Assembly (NCBI GenBank): GCA_018292915.2
Contig: JACVVK020000035.1
Coordinates: forward strand, 541,001 to 605,000
Direction of reading: 5' to 3'
Length of the DNA stretch: 64,000 nucleotides
From: Batillaria attramentaria
Taxonomy: Eukaryota; Mollusca; Gastropoda; Batillariidae
Position 1 is the stretch's first letter. Every line of letters starts with the position of its first letter. The notes beneath the pieces are model-generated. The model searched no databases. It saw nothing but the letters and a program-made list of their open reading frames with translations, and was not told the origin of the DNA. Of this stretch, positions 53,225-64,000 are shown piece by piece. The translations under genes and the position numbers were made by a program.

Positions 53225-54171
53225 TTGAATTTCGCTTGAGTATTGACCCCGATTTAAAACAATTCAAGATTTTTTCCCTGTCTCGGTGAGTTTTCTTCCA
53301 TCAATCTTCATTTTCACTAAAAATGACAATTGCGAAAATCTTTTTTTTTTTTAAAAACAAAAACAAAAAAACCGACAGTTTTCTCGATATGTTTGCACTT
53401 TGGCATGTTCCAATTTTATCATCAAACTCGACATTGATCTGGAATTTTCTTTCAAAGAATGGAAAACAAATTGTGACATCTGAAATTGCATCGTAATAAT
53501 TAAGCACTCTCTCACCTTGCTCTGTGATGTCTTGACTAACAAAGTATAAATGAATAAATGATGAACAATTAACCACTTATAAATATATAAGGTTTGTTTG
53601 TTTGTTTGTAGGAAAAGCTAGGCTACTGGGAAAACTAGACAAAATAATTATGCAGAAAACCCAAACCTTACCTTTTTAACAAAAGTCCCTTGGTTCAGCA
53701 GAAACACATTAAAAACTACAAGATACAAGATATTTTATTCCTGTAGCCCCTTTTGGGTTATGGAGGATATCAGAAAAAGTACAAGAGGTAGTTGCATGGA
53801 AACAAAATATTCAGAAGACAACAACATAATGCATAAAGAACAAGAATCTATAAATCCTGCTGTAAGACGGAACAACGTCCACATCATAGGAATATGTACA
53901 CAGAGATGCCAAAGATAATGAATGCTGAACAGACAAATGAGGTGCGCAGCCAACTAATCAAAACAGGCGCGGAACATGTACAAGAAAACAAGAAAACAAC
54001 GCAGTCGCCCTTCTCCCCCCCCCCCCCCCCCCCCCCACACACACACAAACACACATGCTCATACTACACCACTCGTCGTAAGAAATTTGGCAAGGTCAAG
54101 TGCTACCTTCTTTGATTTTGTGCCTATTAACCGACATAAGCTGCTACTTACTGTAGAAACAGCTGAAAGTC
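53225..54171. other. No confident gene
   Basis: A-runs, (TTTG)n at 53593-53609 and a CA/C-rich run at 54017-54055. A minus-strand LINE tail-like AAGATACAAGATATTTTATT at 53718-53739. Confidence 0.4.
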
Positions 54172-54593
54172 TATATGGTATGGTATGGTAGACTTCTCCT
54201 CGGCGCACACATCCATCTCTGCTGAAATGCTCACGGCGCCGCAGGGCTGGAGGACGAAGCAGTGAAAGCCTGCTGCCGTTAAGCGCTACTTTATGTGCAA
54301 ACCTCCACCCTGCTATTCACTCTGATGCGTGCGACAGTATTTCTGTTTACCACGACACCGGCCACAGCCTACTCTTCTTCGAAAGATGAACGTGGGATTT
54401 TTAGCGTGCACACTTGATGTTTGTGCGTGCGTGTGTACACGAAGGCGAGACAGGCACCGCAAACGAGTCTGCACATGGATTTGACTCGATATGGGAAGGA
54501 AAAATCCCACCATATCCCTGCCCACGGGGGACTCGAACCCGGCAGCTCAGGATCCGAAGTCGGATGCCTTAACCACTAGACCAAATCCCCTGT
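54172..54593 (-). mobile_element. SINE-3, full copy
   Basis: Minus strand: head GGGGATTTGGTCTAGTGGTT, B box GGGTTCGAGTCCC, then the body GGGATTTTTCCTTCCC... and a (CCATA)n tail. Homologous to 33478-33870 throughout. Confidence 0.85.
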
Positions 54594-54599
54594 CCGTAA

Positions 54600-55321
54600 T
54601 GAGTTCTGACGGGAAACACTGCCGTGTACAAAACTCTAAGGCTGTTCGCCAGATGAATAGATGTTCCTTTTGGCCACTGGGACCGTTTTCGTGACTTTGC
54701 GGCTTCTCATAGTAGAGAAATATGACTTTCTTTGGCCTAACGCTTTCCATACCTGTATTACACGGTGATCAACAAAGTCGTTAAACATAGCCTCCAATCA
54801 GAGCTGTCTAGTTACCTTTTTACAAGTTATGTCGTATACTACAATTTTAAACACCATGCTATCTACTTCTTCACCTATTTTCCGATGTGTTTCCTTAGAA
54901 TTTCTTGCGCTTCTTTCTATCTTTGCATGTTTTTTTTTGGTTTTTTTTTATATATTTTCTTATTAGATTACTCCTTTTGTGCCTGGTATACTTTTGTCAC
55001 GTTAGCCTTTACTTCTTAGTGTTTCTAGATTAGCAGGACAGATAGGCAGACCATGCCTACAAGTTTTTATCCTGAAATAAACGTTTCAGTCAGTCAGTCA
55101 GTCCACAACCAAATAACGTCGTCTGCTCGGTAGGCTTCTAGGTATGTACAATGAATTCGCAAACCGAAGTCACCACAATCGTTTCAGATGCTATGTTCTG
55201 TCCCCAAGTGATTGATTCTGATGCACGGATTAAGCTCATTCGATGAAAAGTTTTCCACGGCGTTGTAGTATGTCTGACAAACATATTGAGGTTTTAAAAT
55301 TTACACACAGTGTTTTTAAAT
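54600..55321. other. No gene seen
   Basis: AT-rich. A (CAGT)n tail at 55088-55103 after GAAATAAACGTTT suggests the 3' end of an old plus-strand retroposon. Confidence 0.45.
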
Positions 55322-55400
55322 CAGGGAGTCAGTGCCTCACCAGGTTGAGCGTTGGACTTGAAATCAGAAGGTCCCGGGTTCAAATCCCGAGAAGGCCTTT
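55322..55400 (+). mobile_element. tRNA-like SINE head, separate family
   Basis: GGAGTCAGTGCCTCACCAGG, GTTGAGCGTTGGACTTG and the B box GGGTTCAAATCCC, followed by an A/T-rich tail. Confidence 0.6.
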
Positions 55401-55519
55401 TTTAAAAAAAATAAATAATAATCATAATGACGACGATTTTGAAATCGCCTATCCTTTTGGAAGCTCTGAGCGCGAACGGAGAAAGAGGGGGGGGGGGGGG
55501 TGGAGGTAGGGGCGGGAGA

Positions 55520-55620
55520 GCCGCGCAAGCAACAGAGACCATCTTGCAGCTTGGCAGGGATAGCAGAGCCGCCCGATCAGCAAAGACTGTCTTGCGGAAA
55601 ACAGGAAAATAATGGGGAGG
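55520..55620. mobile_element. Diverged retroposon 3' end
   Basis: CCGCGCAAGCAACAGAGACC resembles the family of the 65-bp LINE insert. G-runs lie on both sides (55488-55500 and 55615-55630). Confidence 0.4.
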
Positions 55621-55689
55621 GGGGGGGGGATAATCAACAATACAAACAGATAAATGAGCAGTTTCAAACACTATCAAACACCAGCCACC

Positions 55690-55987
55690 CTCAACACACA
55701 GACACAACTATCCTGCCACACACGTAAATAAAATAAAATAAATGTACAGCAAGGACTGGCGCAGTGTTCTGGTAGTCTACTGTGACTCCGTGCAGAAACA
55801 TGGTTTTCAAAGTAGATTTGAAGGTGACCATGGACTGCGAGTGTCTGATCTCAGAGGGAAGCGAGTTCCAGATCACAGGGCCAATACGTGCAAAAGAACG
55901 GTCACAGGCCTTTTTCTTGTGTCTCCGTCTTTGAAATCGCCCCCGCTGTGAGTGAAAAAGACGTAAGGCCGTAAAACATCCATCCAC
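55690..55987 (-). mobile_element. LINE ORF2 3' end, SINE-2-like piece at its start
   Basis: Minus frame ACDRSFARIGPVIWNSLPSE, then IRHSQSMVTFKSTLKTMFL. At 55905-55990 the plus strand has a SINE-2-like block (CTCCGTCTTTGAAATCGCCC ... CATCCACCCACC). Confidence 0.7.
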
Positions 55988-56278
55988 CCACCCTCAAAAT
56001 TCGACACCGACGGGTCGTCGTTAGCTGAAAATCTTCGGAATCTGTGGGTGGCCGGACTGTCGTCTCAAACTGAATACAGTTTCTTGAGAATACGGTGTTT
56101 GGACGTACATCAAGGGGCCATGAACTCTCGTACACATGCAGCGTCTGTTGCTCTCTCTTCAATGTGACAATTTTCGGCACTTCGCCCTGAACAGCTCTCA
56201 AGCAGCAGACAAAATGGCGGCAGCTGCTTCCTCCGCGGATCAGGCAGATTTCTAGCGCGCATGTCAATTAGAAGACAA

Positions 56279-56530
56279 CATGGCAGACTTAAACGGGCAA
56301 GCGGACGAAAACCGCTCCTCATTTTGGCACTTGAACTGTGGATCGGAAACGACCCGAAATAAAAGAAAAGGACAAAATGATAAAAGAAAAGAACTAAAAA
56401 TAAAATGGAAAATAAAATGAAACGAAAAGAAGCCTTGAACATGGCAGACTAAACGGGCAAGCGAACGAAAACCTCTCCTGCTTTTGGCACTTGAACTGTG
56501 GATCGGAAACGACCCGAAATAAAAAGGATC
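56279..56530. repeat. Tandem duplication, period about 160 bp
   Basis: ATGGCAGACT(T)AAACGGGCAAGCG at 56279 and at about 56440. Both continue TTTTGGCACTTGAACTGTGG and CGGAAACGACCCGAAATAAA. Confidence 0.85.
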
Positions 56531-56788
56531 ATAAAAAACCCAAAACGACAACAACAACTAAAACTGAACTAGAAGAATTATTATAGATTGAATAAATAGA
56601 AGGATTTCAAAGCAGCCATAACGCTCGGCACCTAAGTCGATATTTTCAGTTTTAATGAGCCCTTTTTCATCAGAGCATTAAAATTTGTTTGTACATTGAA
56701 CTGGTTGTTGTAGTTGTTATGTCCGAAAAAACAGGCCAATGCGCACTGATGCGTAATTTAACCTCTGAGTAAGCGGAGTAAGTGACGT

Positions 56789-58035
<1,247 letters not shown>

Positions 58036-58048
58036 TACACACACACAC

Positions 58049-58089
<41 letters not shown>
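58036..58089. repeat. (CA)n microsatellite
   Basis: CA with two CCTA interruptions. Confidence 0.93.
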
Positions 58090-58091
<2 letters not shown>

Positions 58092-58224
58092 GTGTTGCGT
58101 TTAAAGTTTCAAACTTTGTGAAGCATGCTGGTTGGTTTCTAACTGGCAATTTCAGCTGTAAAGTGTTTGATCATGTTTGGCAGCCATCTTCCTTTGTGTA
58201 CAGAGTGGTCGGCAGGTCAAAGAA

Positions 58225-58610
58225 TACAAAATGCACGAAGGCTCAAAATGCCTAAATATTTCCTATTAGCTTCAGGCGTCATAGTCATCACTATTAATGC
58301 TTCAATCTAGAAACAAAAATTAGCATGCACAGATCATTTAGACGGACGCACGCTTCGTCCAGATCCGCTCGCGTCGCTGTTGCCGCTCCCCAGCGCAAAA
58401 AGTCCCACCTTCACTGGCAGCTTGCCTCATGTTGCTGCCCTCTGGCATGCACCTTGGGCTACAAAGTACAAATAATCACGAAAACTCACGGTTTTTCTTG
58501 ACAATAAATACAAATTAAATAATTACAAACTAGCACACTCGCTAAAACAGGGCTCTCCAAATAGCACCAAGCATGACCCCACTGTCAATTTGTGTCCTTA
58601 CGCCTGTGTA
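58225..58610 (-). repeat. Dispersed repeat R5, copy 4 (inverted)
   Basis: AAAATGCCTAAATATTTCCT, AAAAAGTCCCACCTTCACTG, GGCATGCACCTTGGGC, ACTGTCAATTTGTGTCCTTA. Confidence 0.8.
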
Positions 58611-59106
58611 CTTTGCTTTGCTTTCCTATACTTGACTTTACTCTGCTCTACTTCACTTTCCTTCACTTTACTTCACTTTCCTTCACTTTACTTCACTTTC
58701 CTTCACTTTACTTCACTTTGTTCAACTTTTCTCCACTCTCCTTTGCTTAACGTTGTACTTTTCTTTAAATCTACTCTACTTTACTCTACTCTATTTTACT
58801 TCACTTTACTTCGTACTGTAATCTACCCTACTGTACTGAACGTTACTTTACTTTACTTTGTAATCTACCCTACTGTACTGAACGTTACTTTACTTTACTT
58901 TGTAATCTACCCTACTGTACTGAACGTTACTTTACTTTACTTTATTTTTCCCTACTTTACTATTATTTGCTTTAGTGTGTACTTGACTTTGCTTTGCTTT
59001 TCTCTACTTTACTTTACTCTATTGTACTTTACTTTACTGTAATCTAGTCTTCTCTATTGTACTTTGCTTTGCTTTGCTCTTCGTACTCTACTCTAATTTA
59101 CTTTAC

Positions 59107-59510
59107 ATTAATAATAATAATAATAATAATCGCATTAATATAGGCGCTTTATCCCAAATATTTTGGCTCAAAGCGCCGCGAGCTAAACCCAACACGCACG
59201 CTCACGTGAATCACACGCATTCTCTCACACACAGGACATAAACGTATTACAATCACGTGGTGCGAAGGGTCAGCTCAGCTATTTAAATTTCGGAATTTAG
59301 ATATGCATTTATTTTTCAAACTTGGTGGGCTGAACATTTCCAAAGCAGAGGGGGAGGAAGCCGGAGTACCCGGAGAGAACCCCCGACGATCGGCCCGAAT
59401 GAACGGTGCCACATACGAGAAGGAAAAATTCTTTGCCCCGAGTGGGGCTCGAACTCCTGACCTCTCGCATTGGTGACAAGTCTCTTAACCACTAGACCAC
59501 CGACCGCCCC
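59107..59510 (-). mobile_element. SINE-1, full-length copy
   Basis: (AAT)n tail at 59109-59130, body, and tRNA-like head to CGACCGCCCC at 59510, matching 38926-39318 along its length. Confidence 0.88.
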
Positions 59511-59566
59511 GTTAATTACTTTACTTTCATTTACTATTATTTGCTTTACTATGGACATGACTTTGC

Positions 59567-59738
59567 GGGGAGCCGGGGTGGCCGAATGGTAGAGCGTTGG
59601 ACTTCCAATGCTCGGGTCGTGAGTTCGTATCCCGGCTTGGGCCAAATGTCTGTGCTGGCATTATCATCGTTGCCCCGTCTTTGATACCACCCGTATGTGG
59701 TGGAAAAGGACGTTAAACTCACAAACACCCACCCACCC
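59567..59738 (+). mobile_element. SINE-2, 172 bp, with target duplications
   Basis: Flanked by the 12-bp direct repeat ACATGACTTTGC (59555-59566 and 59739-59750). A box TGGCCGAATGG and B box GAGTTCGTATCCC. Confidence 0.93.
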
Positions 59739-59878
59739 ACATGACTTTGCTTTGCTTTCGTCTACTTTACTTTGCTCTAGTCTGCTTTACTTTACTTCAC
59801 TTTGCTCAACTTTTCTGCACTGTGCGTTGCTTTCCTTTGTACTTTACTTTAATCTACTCTATTTTACTCTACTCTATT

Positions 59879-59925
59879 TTACTTGCTTGCGCGGCGTTAA
59901 GCCCCCAAAACTCACTCACTCTATT
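59879..59925 (+). mobile_element. Retroposon 3' end with (ACTC)n tail
   Basis: CTTGCTTGCGCGGCGTTAAG then CCCCCAAAACTCACTCACTC, same family as the 65-bp LINE insert. Confidence 0.6.
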
Positions 59926-59999
59926 TTACTTTACTTTGTAATCGACTCTACTGTGTTAACTATGCTTTACTTTACTTTACAGCTTTTTTTTTTGTTGTT

Positions 60000-60659
60000 T
60001 TGTTTTTCATGCTATCGTCTATCAACCGGTTGACCACTTCGTGGCAAGTGGGAGTCCTATTGAACACTGTTGCACTCTTCTGTCATCATCGTAAATAGCC
60101 CAAATTGGTATGATCTGTGAGCTTACAAAAAGTTAATTCGAGTCATATTGCCAGACACTACTTGATGCCAACTGACAATTACGTAGATTTTTTTAGGTGT
60201 TCCAGTGAGGGATGCCCGTCTGGTTCACGCTAATACAGACGACAGGCAGATCGACGTGAGAGGTTAGATGAAACTTGGACGTCTGAGGGTGTTAAAAAAA
60301 GAGCTTGCGCCTCTGTAAATCAACAACTGGTTTTATTTTAGACAACAAAAATAGCTTTTTTAGATGCATTTTTTTGTTGTTGTTGTTGTTGGTTATTTTT
60401 GTTTTGTTTTGTTTTTTTGTTTTGTTTTGTTTGTTTGTTTGTTTTTTTGGTTTTTTTTTTTTTTTTTTGGGGGGGGGGGGGGGGGACAGAGTGTTAAAGG
60501 TGGGACTTCCATTTTAGAGAATCATGCACTATTACGTCCAGCAAGCGGTGACCGCTGACTTGCTCAATTTGCGCAGAGCCATAGCTAAGATTGAGTTGTA
60601 ATGGTTGAAGTTGGTGTTTCTCTTTGTTTGGGGGGGGGGGGATTCACTATCATGTTATT
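60000..60659. other. No gene seen
   Basis: T- and G-runs at 60360-60485 and 60630-60642. Confidence 0.5.
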
Positions 60660-60885
60660 GCCGTCGCACCACTGCGAAACGTTATTAAGACTGTTGCAGG
60701 TTACCAGTTATTTCAGATAAAGTAGGTCCCGATGAGTGGACTGTAGAGTCATCAGCAAACAGGTCGCAGGTGACTTTAGAGTCAGTAATATATAGACGTA
60801 GATCATTAATGAAAATACAAAACAACAATGGGTCTAACGCAGATCCCTGAGAAACACCACATACCACACCACACACACCACACAC
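60660..60885 (-). mobile_element. LINE reverse-transcriptase fragment
   Basis: Minus frame GVSQGSALDPLLFCIFINDL, RLYITDSKVTCDL, FADDSTVHSSGPTLSEITG. Closest to the fragment at 7637-8068. Flanked by a CACACCACAC run. Confidence 0.85.
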
Positions 60886-60889
60886 ACAT

Positions 60890-61650
60890 GCCAGAGAGAG
60901 ATAATGATGAAGATGACGATGATGATGAAACGGTTTTTTTAATTGATGATAGAGTATTTAGGCATTGCTGCCTGTTCTACATGCTCTCCTGCTATTCTAC
61001 ATTCAAGGCTATTGAAAACAACAAGTCGTGGGGGGGGGGGGGGGACAAACAAAAGTATTAAGTATCTAAAGGAAGTGAAGGAGAGAAAAGTACATATGAT
61101 AAACAATTGAAAGCATACATGGCATGTGCCGATGATATTGGCTGTATGCCAAGTGAGAACTTCAAAGTCGTCACTAACATTTAAAAACATGTATGTAACA
61201 CATTTACATCAGAGAGAGAGAGAGAGGGGGGGGGGAGGGGGGGGAGTCAAAGCAGAGACCGAAAATTCACTTCGTCTGTATTCTTTGCTACATGCGGGCA
61301 GAAACCAGAAATGGAAACTGGCAGACGACTTAGTTTTAATGACTGAATAATTCCTTTACCTAATGAAGACATTTGTACGAATTACCGCTGGAGACATTTG
61401 CATTTTGGCGTTTTGGAGGAATGGAGCTGTTGTCCTGGTTACATTTTAAATGTCTCGAGCCGTGGTGACTACCATACTATTAGCAGGACAAGTCTGAAAA
61501 CGGAAAGTCTACTTTTGCCACTCTGTCTACTTTGCGCAAGCCTGTGTCTTGTTCGTGTCAGTTTGATTTCATGTGGCAGTGAGGGGTCAAAGGAAAATTG
61601 TAAATCTCTCTCTCGCGCGCGCGCGTGTTCTTTTAATACTTTTGTAGTTC
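60890..61650. other. No gene seen
   Basis: G-runs at 61030-61044 and 61226-61242. Short frames. Confidence 0.5.
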
Positions 61651-61703
61651 AGCAACGGCAAGTTCGAACACGGTATTTATGCCAAAACTTTTAAAATAAA
61701 GAT

Positions 61704-61754
<51 letters not shown>
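61651..61754 (+). repeat. Retroposon tail and (CT)n
   Basis: CAGCAACGGCAAGTTCGAAC...AAAATAAAGATTATT, then CT to 61754. Confidence 0.8.
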
Positions 61755-61759
<5 letters not shown>

Positions 61760-62476
61760 TACCGTCCTCTATGGAAAAAGAGCCTAAGCTCCCATGAAAG
61801 CCGTGGCGCAAGCGGTTTTTTTTTGTTTTTGTTGTTGTTTTTTTTTTCCCAGAGCACAACAGGCTGCGTACTTGAACAACTTGATTGATTCACAGCCGCA
61901 CGCACACGCACACGCACATGCACACGCGCGTGCTCCATGACTTTAGACCCCCTAAAAATGTTCACGGACAAACCGCTCAATCCAGAAGCATGTACTTCAG
62001 TCCAGGGCTATTGGATCTACGCCAAGGTCGAGTGACGTAAGCATTTTGTTTTTCCCAAAAGTTTTCCTTCAGGCGGATTCGAGCTCTGATTGGCCAAAAC
62101 TACTTCGCCTCCACCAGTGTAAAGAGGAAGTGGTCAAAAATCACGTGAACAGCTGCTAATTTCTGTAAAGTGTCAATAAAGAACTTGTCAGGTAGAAACT
62201 AATGCACGAAGAACCAAAATGTACAGATGTACAGATCATAGCTCGTGAAAATATTTAAAAAAACGCACTTTTTCACACCGAACGTGTCGAAGATACAATA
62301 CAATACAATACAATACAATAGTAAGTTAGTTATTTAGGGATTTACTCCGCTATACAATACTATACAATGCAATAGAATAATTATCTGTATTGTCCATTTT
62401 CTGTTACATTTAACAGAAATTACTCTTCCGCAATACAGTCTGACTGTATAAAATCATAAATAAAAGCATACAATTT

Positions 62477-62478
<2 letters not shown>
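61755..62478. other. No gene seen
   Basis: (ATACA)n run at 62293-62321 followed by GTAAGTTAGTTATTTAGGG, probably stacked minus-strand retroposon tails. Confidence 0.45.
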
Positions 62479-62527
<49 letters not shown>

Positions 62528-62575
62528 CCACCCACCCACCCCCCAACCAAAGAAATACGTATAAATCGCATGCAC

Positions 62576-62670
<95 letters not shown>
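62479..62670. repeat. (CT)n and (CA)n tracts
   Basis: CT at 62479-62524. CGCGCG then CA at 62580-62670. Confidence 0.94.
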
Positions 62671-62672
<2 letters not shown>

Positions 62673-62674
62673 TA

Positions 62675-62802
62675 AGAACTTAGAATTGCATTTATTTTTC
62701 AATTTGGTGTTCCGAACATTTCCCAAGCAGAGGGGGAGGAAGCCGGAGTACCCGGAGAGAACCCCCCGACGATCGACCCGAATGAACGGTGCCACATACT
62801 TT
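62675..62802 (-). mobile_element. SINE-1 core fragment
   Basis: TTAGAATTGCATTTATTTTTC, split by family drift, GAGGGGGAGGAAGCCGGAGT and CCGAATGAACGGTGCCACAT. Confidence 0.8.
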
Positions 62803-63214
62803 GGGTGTCTGTGAAGAATGAAGAGTCGCTGAACCCCCCACCAGTCCCGCGTTATTTTCTTTGCATCAACCGGCATGTCTGAAAAGAATTAGAAGTCGAA
62901 GCAAAATTGCCTTTTCTGTGTAAGAAGAAAATAGGACTGTAATACAATGTCTAGACGGTGCTGTGTTGTCGGTAAAAACTCCAGGAACGTGAAAGTTAGG
63001 CTGAAAAATCTGCATGCTGGGCTTCGTTTGTGCCTGTAGGAAAGCCACGTGAGAGTAGATGCCAAGAAAACGATCTATGCTTCTTCTTTCTGCAGGCCTC
63101 AAAATCCCTCCAAGTAGGGACTCGAACCCAAAACCTTTTACATGAGTGACGGTGGTTCACTACTTCAATCAATCCCCGACAATTTATACGGTAAGGAAAA
63201 CAAAATAAAATAAA
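62803..63214. other. No gene seen
   Basis: A tRNA-like SINE head remnant on the minus strand at about 63113-63178 (GGGACTCGAACCCAAAACC). Confidence 0.4.
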
Positions 63215-63320
63215 ATCTTCTTGGCCCGGACTGTCTGGAACTCCTTGCCAGTCGAACTCCGCCTTCAGCCTTTACTGCCCATGTTTAAATCCCATCTGAA
63301 GACTTTTCTTTACCGTCAAG
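63215..63320 (+). mobile_element. LINE ORF2 C-terminal fragment
   Basis: ARTVWNSLPVELRLQPLLPM, FKSHLKTFLYRQAF, the end of a CR1/L2-like ORF2. No tail recognised before (GT)n. Confidence 0.8.
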
Positions 63321-63416
63321 CTTTTGTTGCTTCACTCCTGCTGAGTCTGCTTACGTGTACGTTTAGTCGCCTGATGTCGCTGCACCTGCCAAACTGGATG
63401 TTAGAGTGTGTGAAAA

Positions 63417-63419
<3 letters not shown>

Positions 63420-63486
<67 letters not shown>
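63420..63486. repeat. (GT)n microsatellite
   Basis: Pure GT. Confidence 0.95.
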
Positions 63487-63491
<5 letters not shown>

Positions 63492-63584
63492 CTATGTATT
63501 ATTATTCATTATTAAAATAAATCACGCCGTTATCCGTGATTTAATTAACTCTTATGAGCCCGAGTTCGACCACCCCTGCCCGCT

Positions 63585-63750
63585 GTGTGATAAGACTTGT
63601 TAAAAAGAACAAGCCACTGCACACCAGTAGGAACTACTTCACTTAAAGCCACTATTACGCGAGGCGTGAGCGTTCCTCGCTGAGCCCGATACCGCTGCAG
63701 ACTGCGTAATAGTGGCTTGAAGTGGCTCCTAGTGATATGAAGATTTCAAG
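63585..63750. mobile_element. Foldback element C, inverted copy
   Basis: AAAGCCACTATTACGC and GCGTAATAGTGGCTT face each other around a GC-rich centre with CCGCTGCAGACTGCG. The outer part (GACTTGTT, AGAACAAGCCACTGCACACC) matches 31060-31105 reversed. Confidence 0.75.
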
Positions 63751-64000
63751 TAAAAAAGCGAGTTCTGCATGGGGTTTTAAGAGTTAAAAAAGAAACTTTT
63801 GAGGATGGGTCTTCAGCTCTCTGGTGTCAGTAAACAACACAAGAGAGAAGCAGAGTCAGAAAACATTTATTTTTTGTGCTGGAAAGCTGTTTTAGGAAGC
63901 CTAGTGGATAGAAACGACAGTATGTAGCAGATGGTAGAAGTGCTGTTAGAAATCTAAGATTGCAGTCATTCCAGAAACGTAACTGCTTTCCCAGGAACAC
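63751..64000. other. No gene seen
   Basis: AT-rich, no supported frame. Confidence 0.5.

Larger units (their letters stand above)
58610..59985. repeat. Long (CTTTA)-like degenerate tract, interrupted by two SINEs
   Basis: TTTACT/CTTTGC units over about 800 bp, including a 42-bp unit (GTAATCTACCCTACTGTACT...) three times at 58818, 58860 and 58902. The tract continues on both sides of the inserted SINE-1 and SINE-2. Confidence 0.9.

Noticed and set aside
54765..55019. Plus-strand 84-codon aromatic, hydrophobic frame
   Set aside because: AT-rich sequence naturally yields Phe/Tyr/Leu codons; no splice or start support, and it lies before a retroposon-like tail.

Overview
This window is eukaryotic and looks like a lophotrochozoan, most probably a marine mollusc such as a gastropod. 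That placement is inferred from the texture of the sequence: very dense (GT)n, (CT)n and (CA)n tracts, several tRNA-derived SINE families, CR1/L2-like LINEs with an esterase-type ORF1, many small inverted-repeat elements, and GT-AG split genes. There are no bacterial operons, CRISPR arrays, rRNA genes or functional-looking tRNA genes.

4.5-17.9 kb, minus strand. The most interesting region is an array of duplicated cassette exons. Eleven complete copies and two broken ones each have a branch-point-like and pyrimidine-containing acceptor, an open frame, and a GTAAG or GTAAA donor. All eleven complete exons are multiples of three and are phase 0 at both ends. They encode a Lys/Ser/His/Glu-rich low-complexity peptide built from a 13-residue module, followed in most copies by an acidic KIEFEID-type block. 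Their lengths fall on two ladders of exactly 39-nt steps (55, 68, 81 codons and 58, 71 codons). Candidate upstream exons on the same strand lie at 14.4, 16.1 and 17.8 kb. I do not recognise the gene.

29.6-34.6 kb, minus strand. Several exons look like the 3' half of a single-pass membrane protein. A lysine-rich, membrane-spanning exon (33102-33362) joins in phase to a 238-residue terminal exon with a basic C-terminus (29709-30425). An alternative pair of exons with another hydrophobic segment lies between them.

22.7-29.5 kb, plus strand. This is a nearly intact LINE. ORF1 carries a coiled coil and an SGNH-hydrolase-like domain. ORF2 carries AP-endonuclease and reverse transcriptase. ORF2 is broken only by a 65-bp insertion with a 15-bp target duplication; removing 80 bp makes the reading frame continuous.

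46.0-48.2 kb, plus strand. This is a frameshifted, intronless copy of a multi-copy invertebrate protein family that ends in a Cys-rich motif.

The rest is repeats: at least four SINE families, two larger dispersed repeats, four foldback/MITE families, a 302-bp tandem repeat with palindromic AGGTCA half-sites inside an inverted-repeat element, and an inverted pair of 1.5-kb units 40 kb apart. Family names such as SINE-1 and unit P are labels used only in this report.
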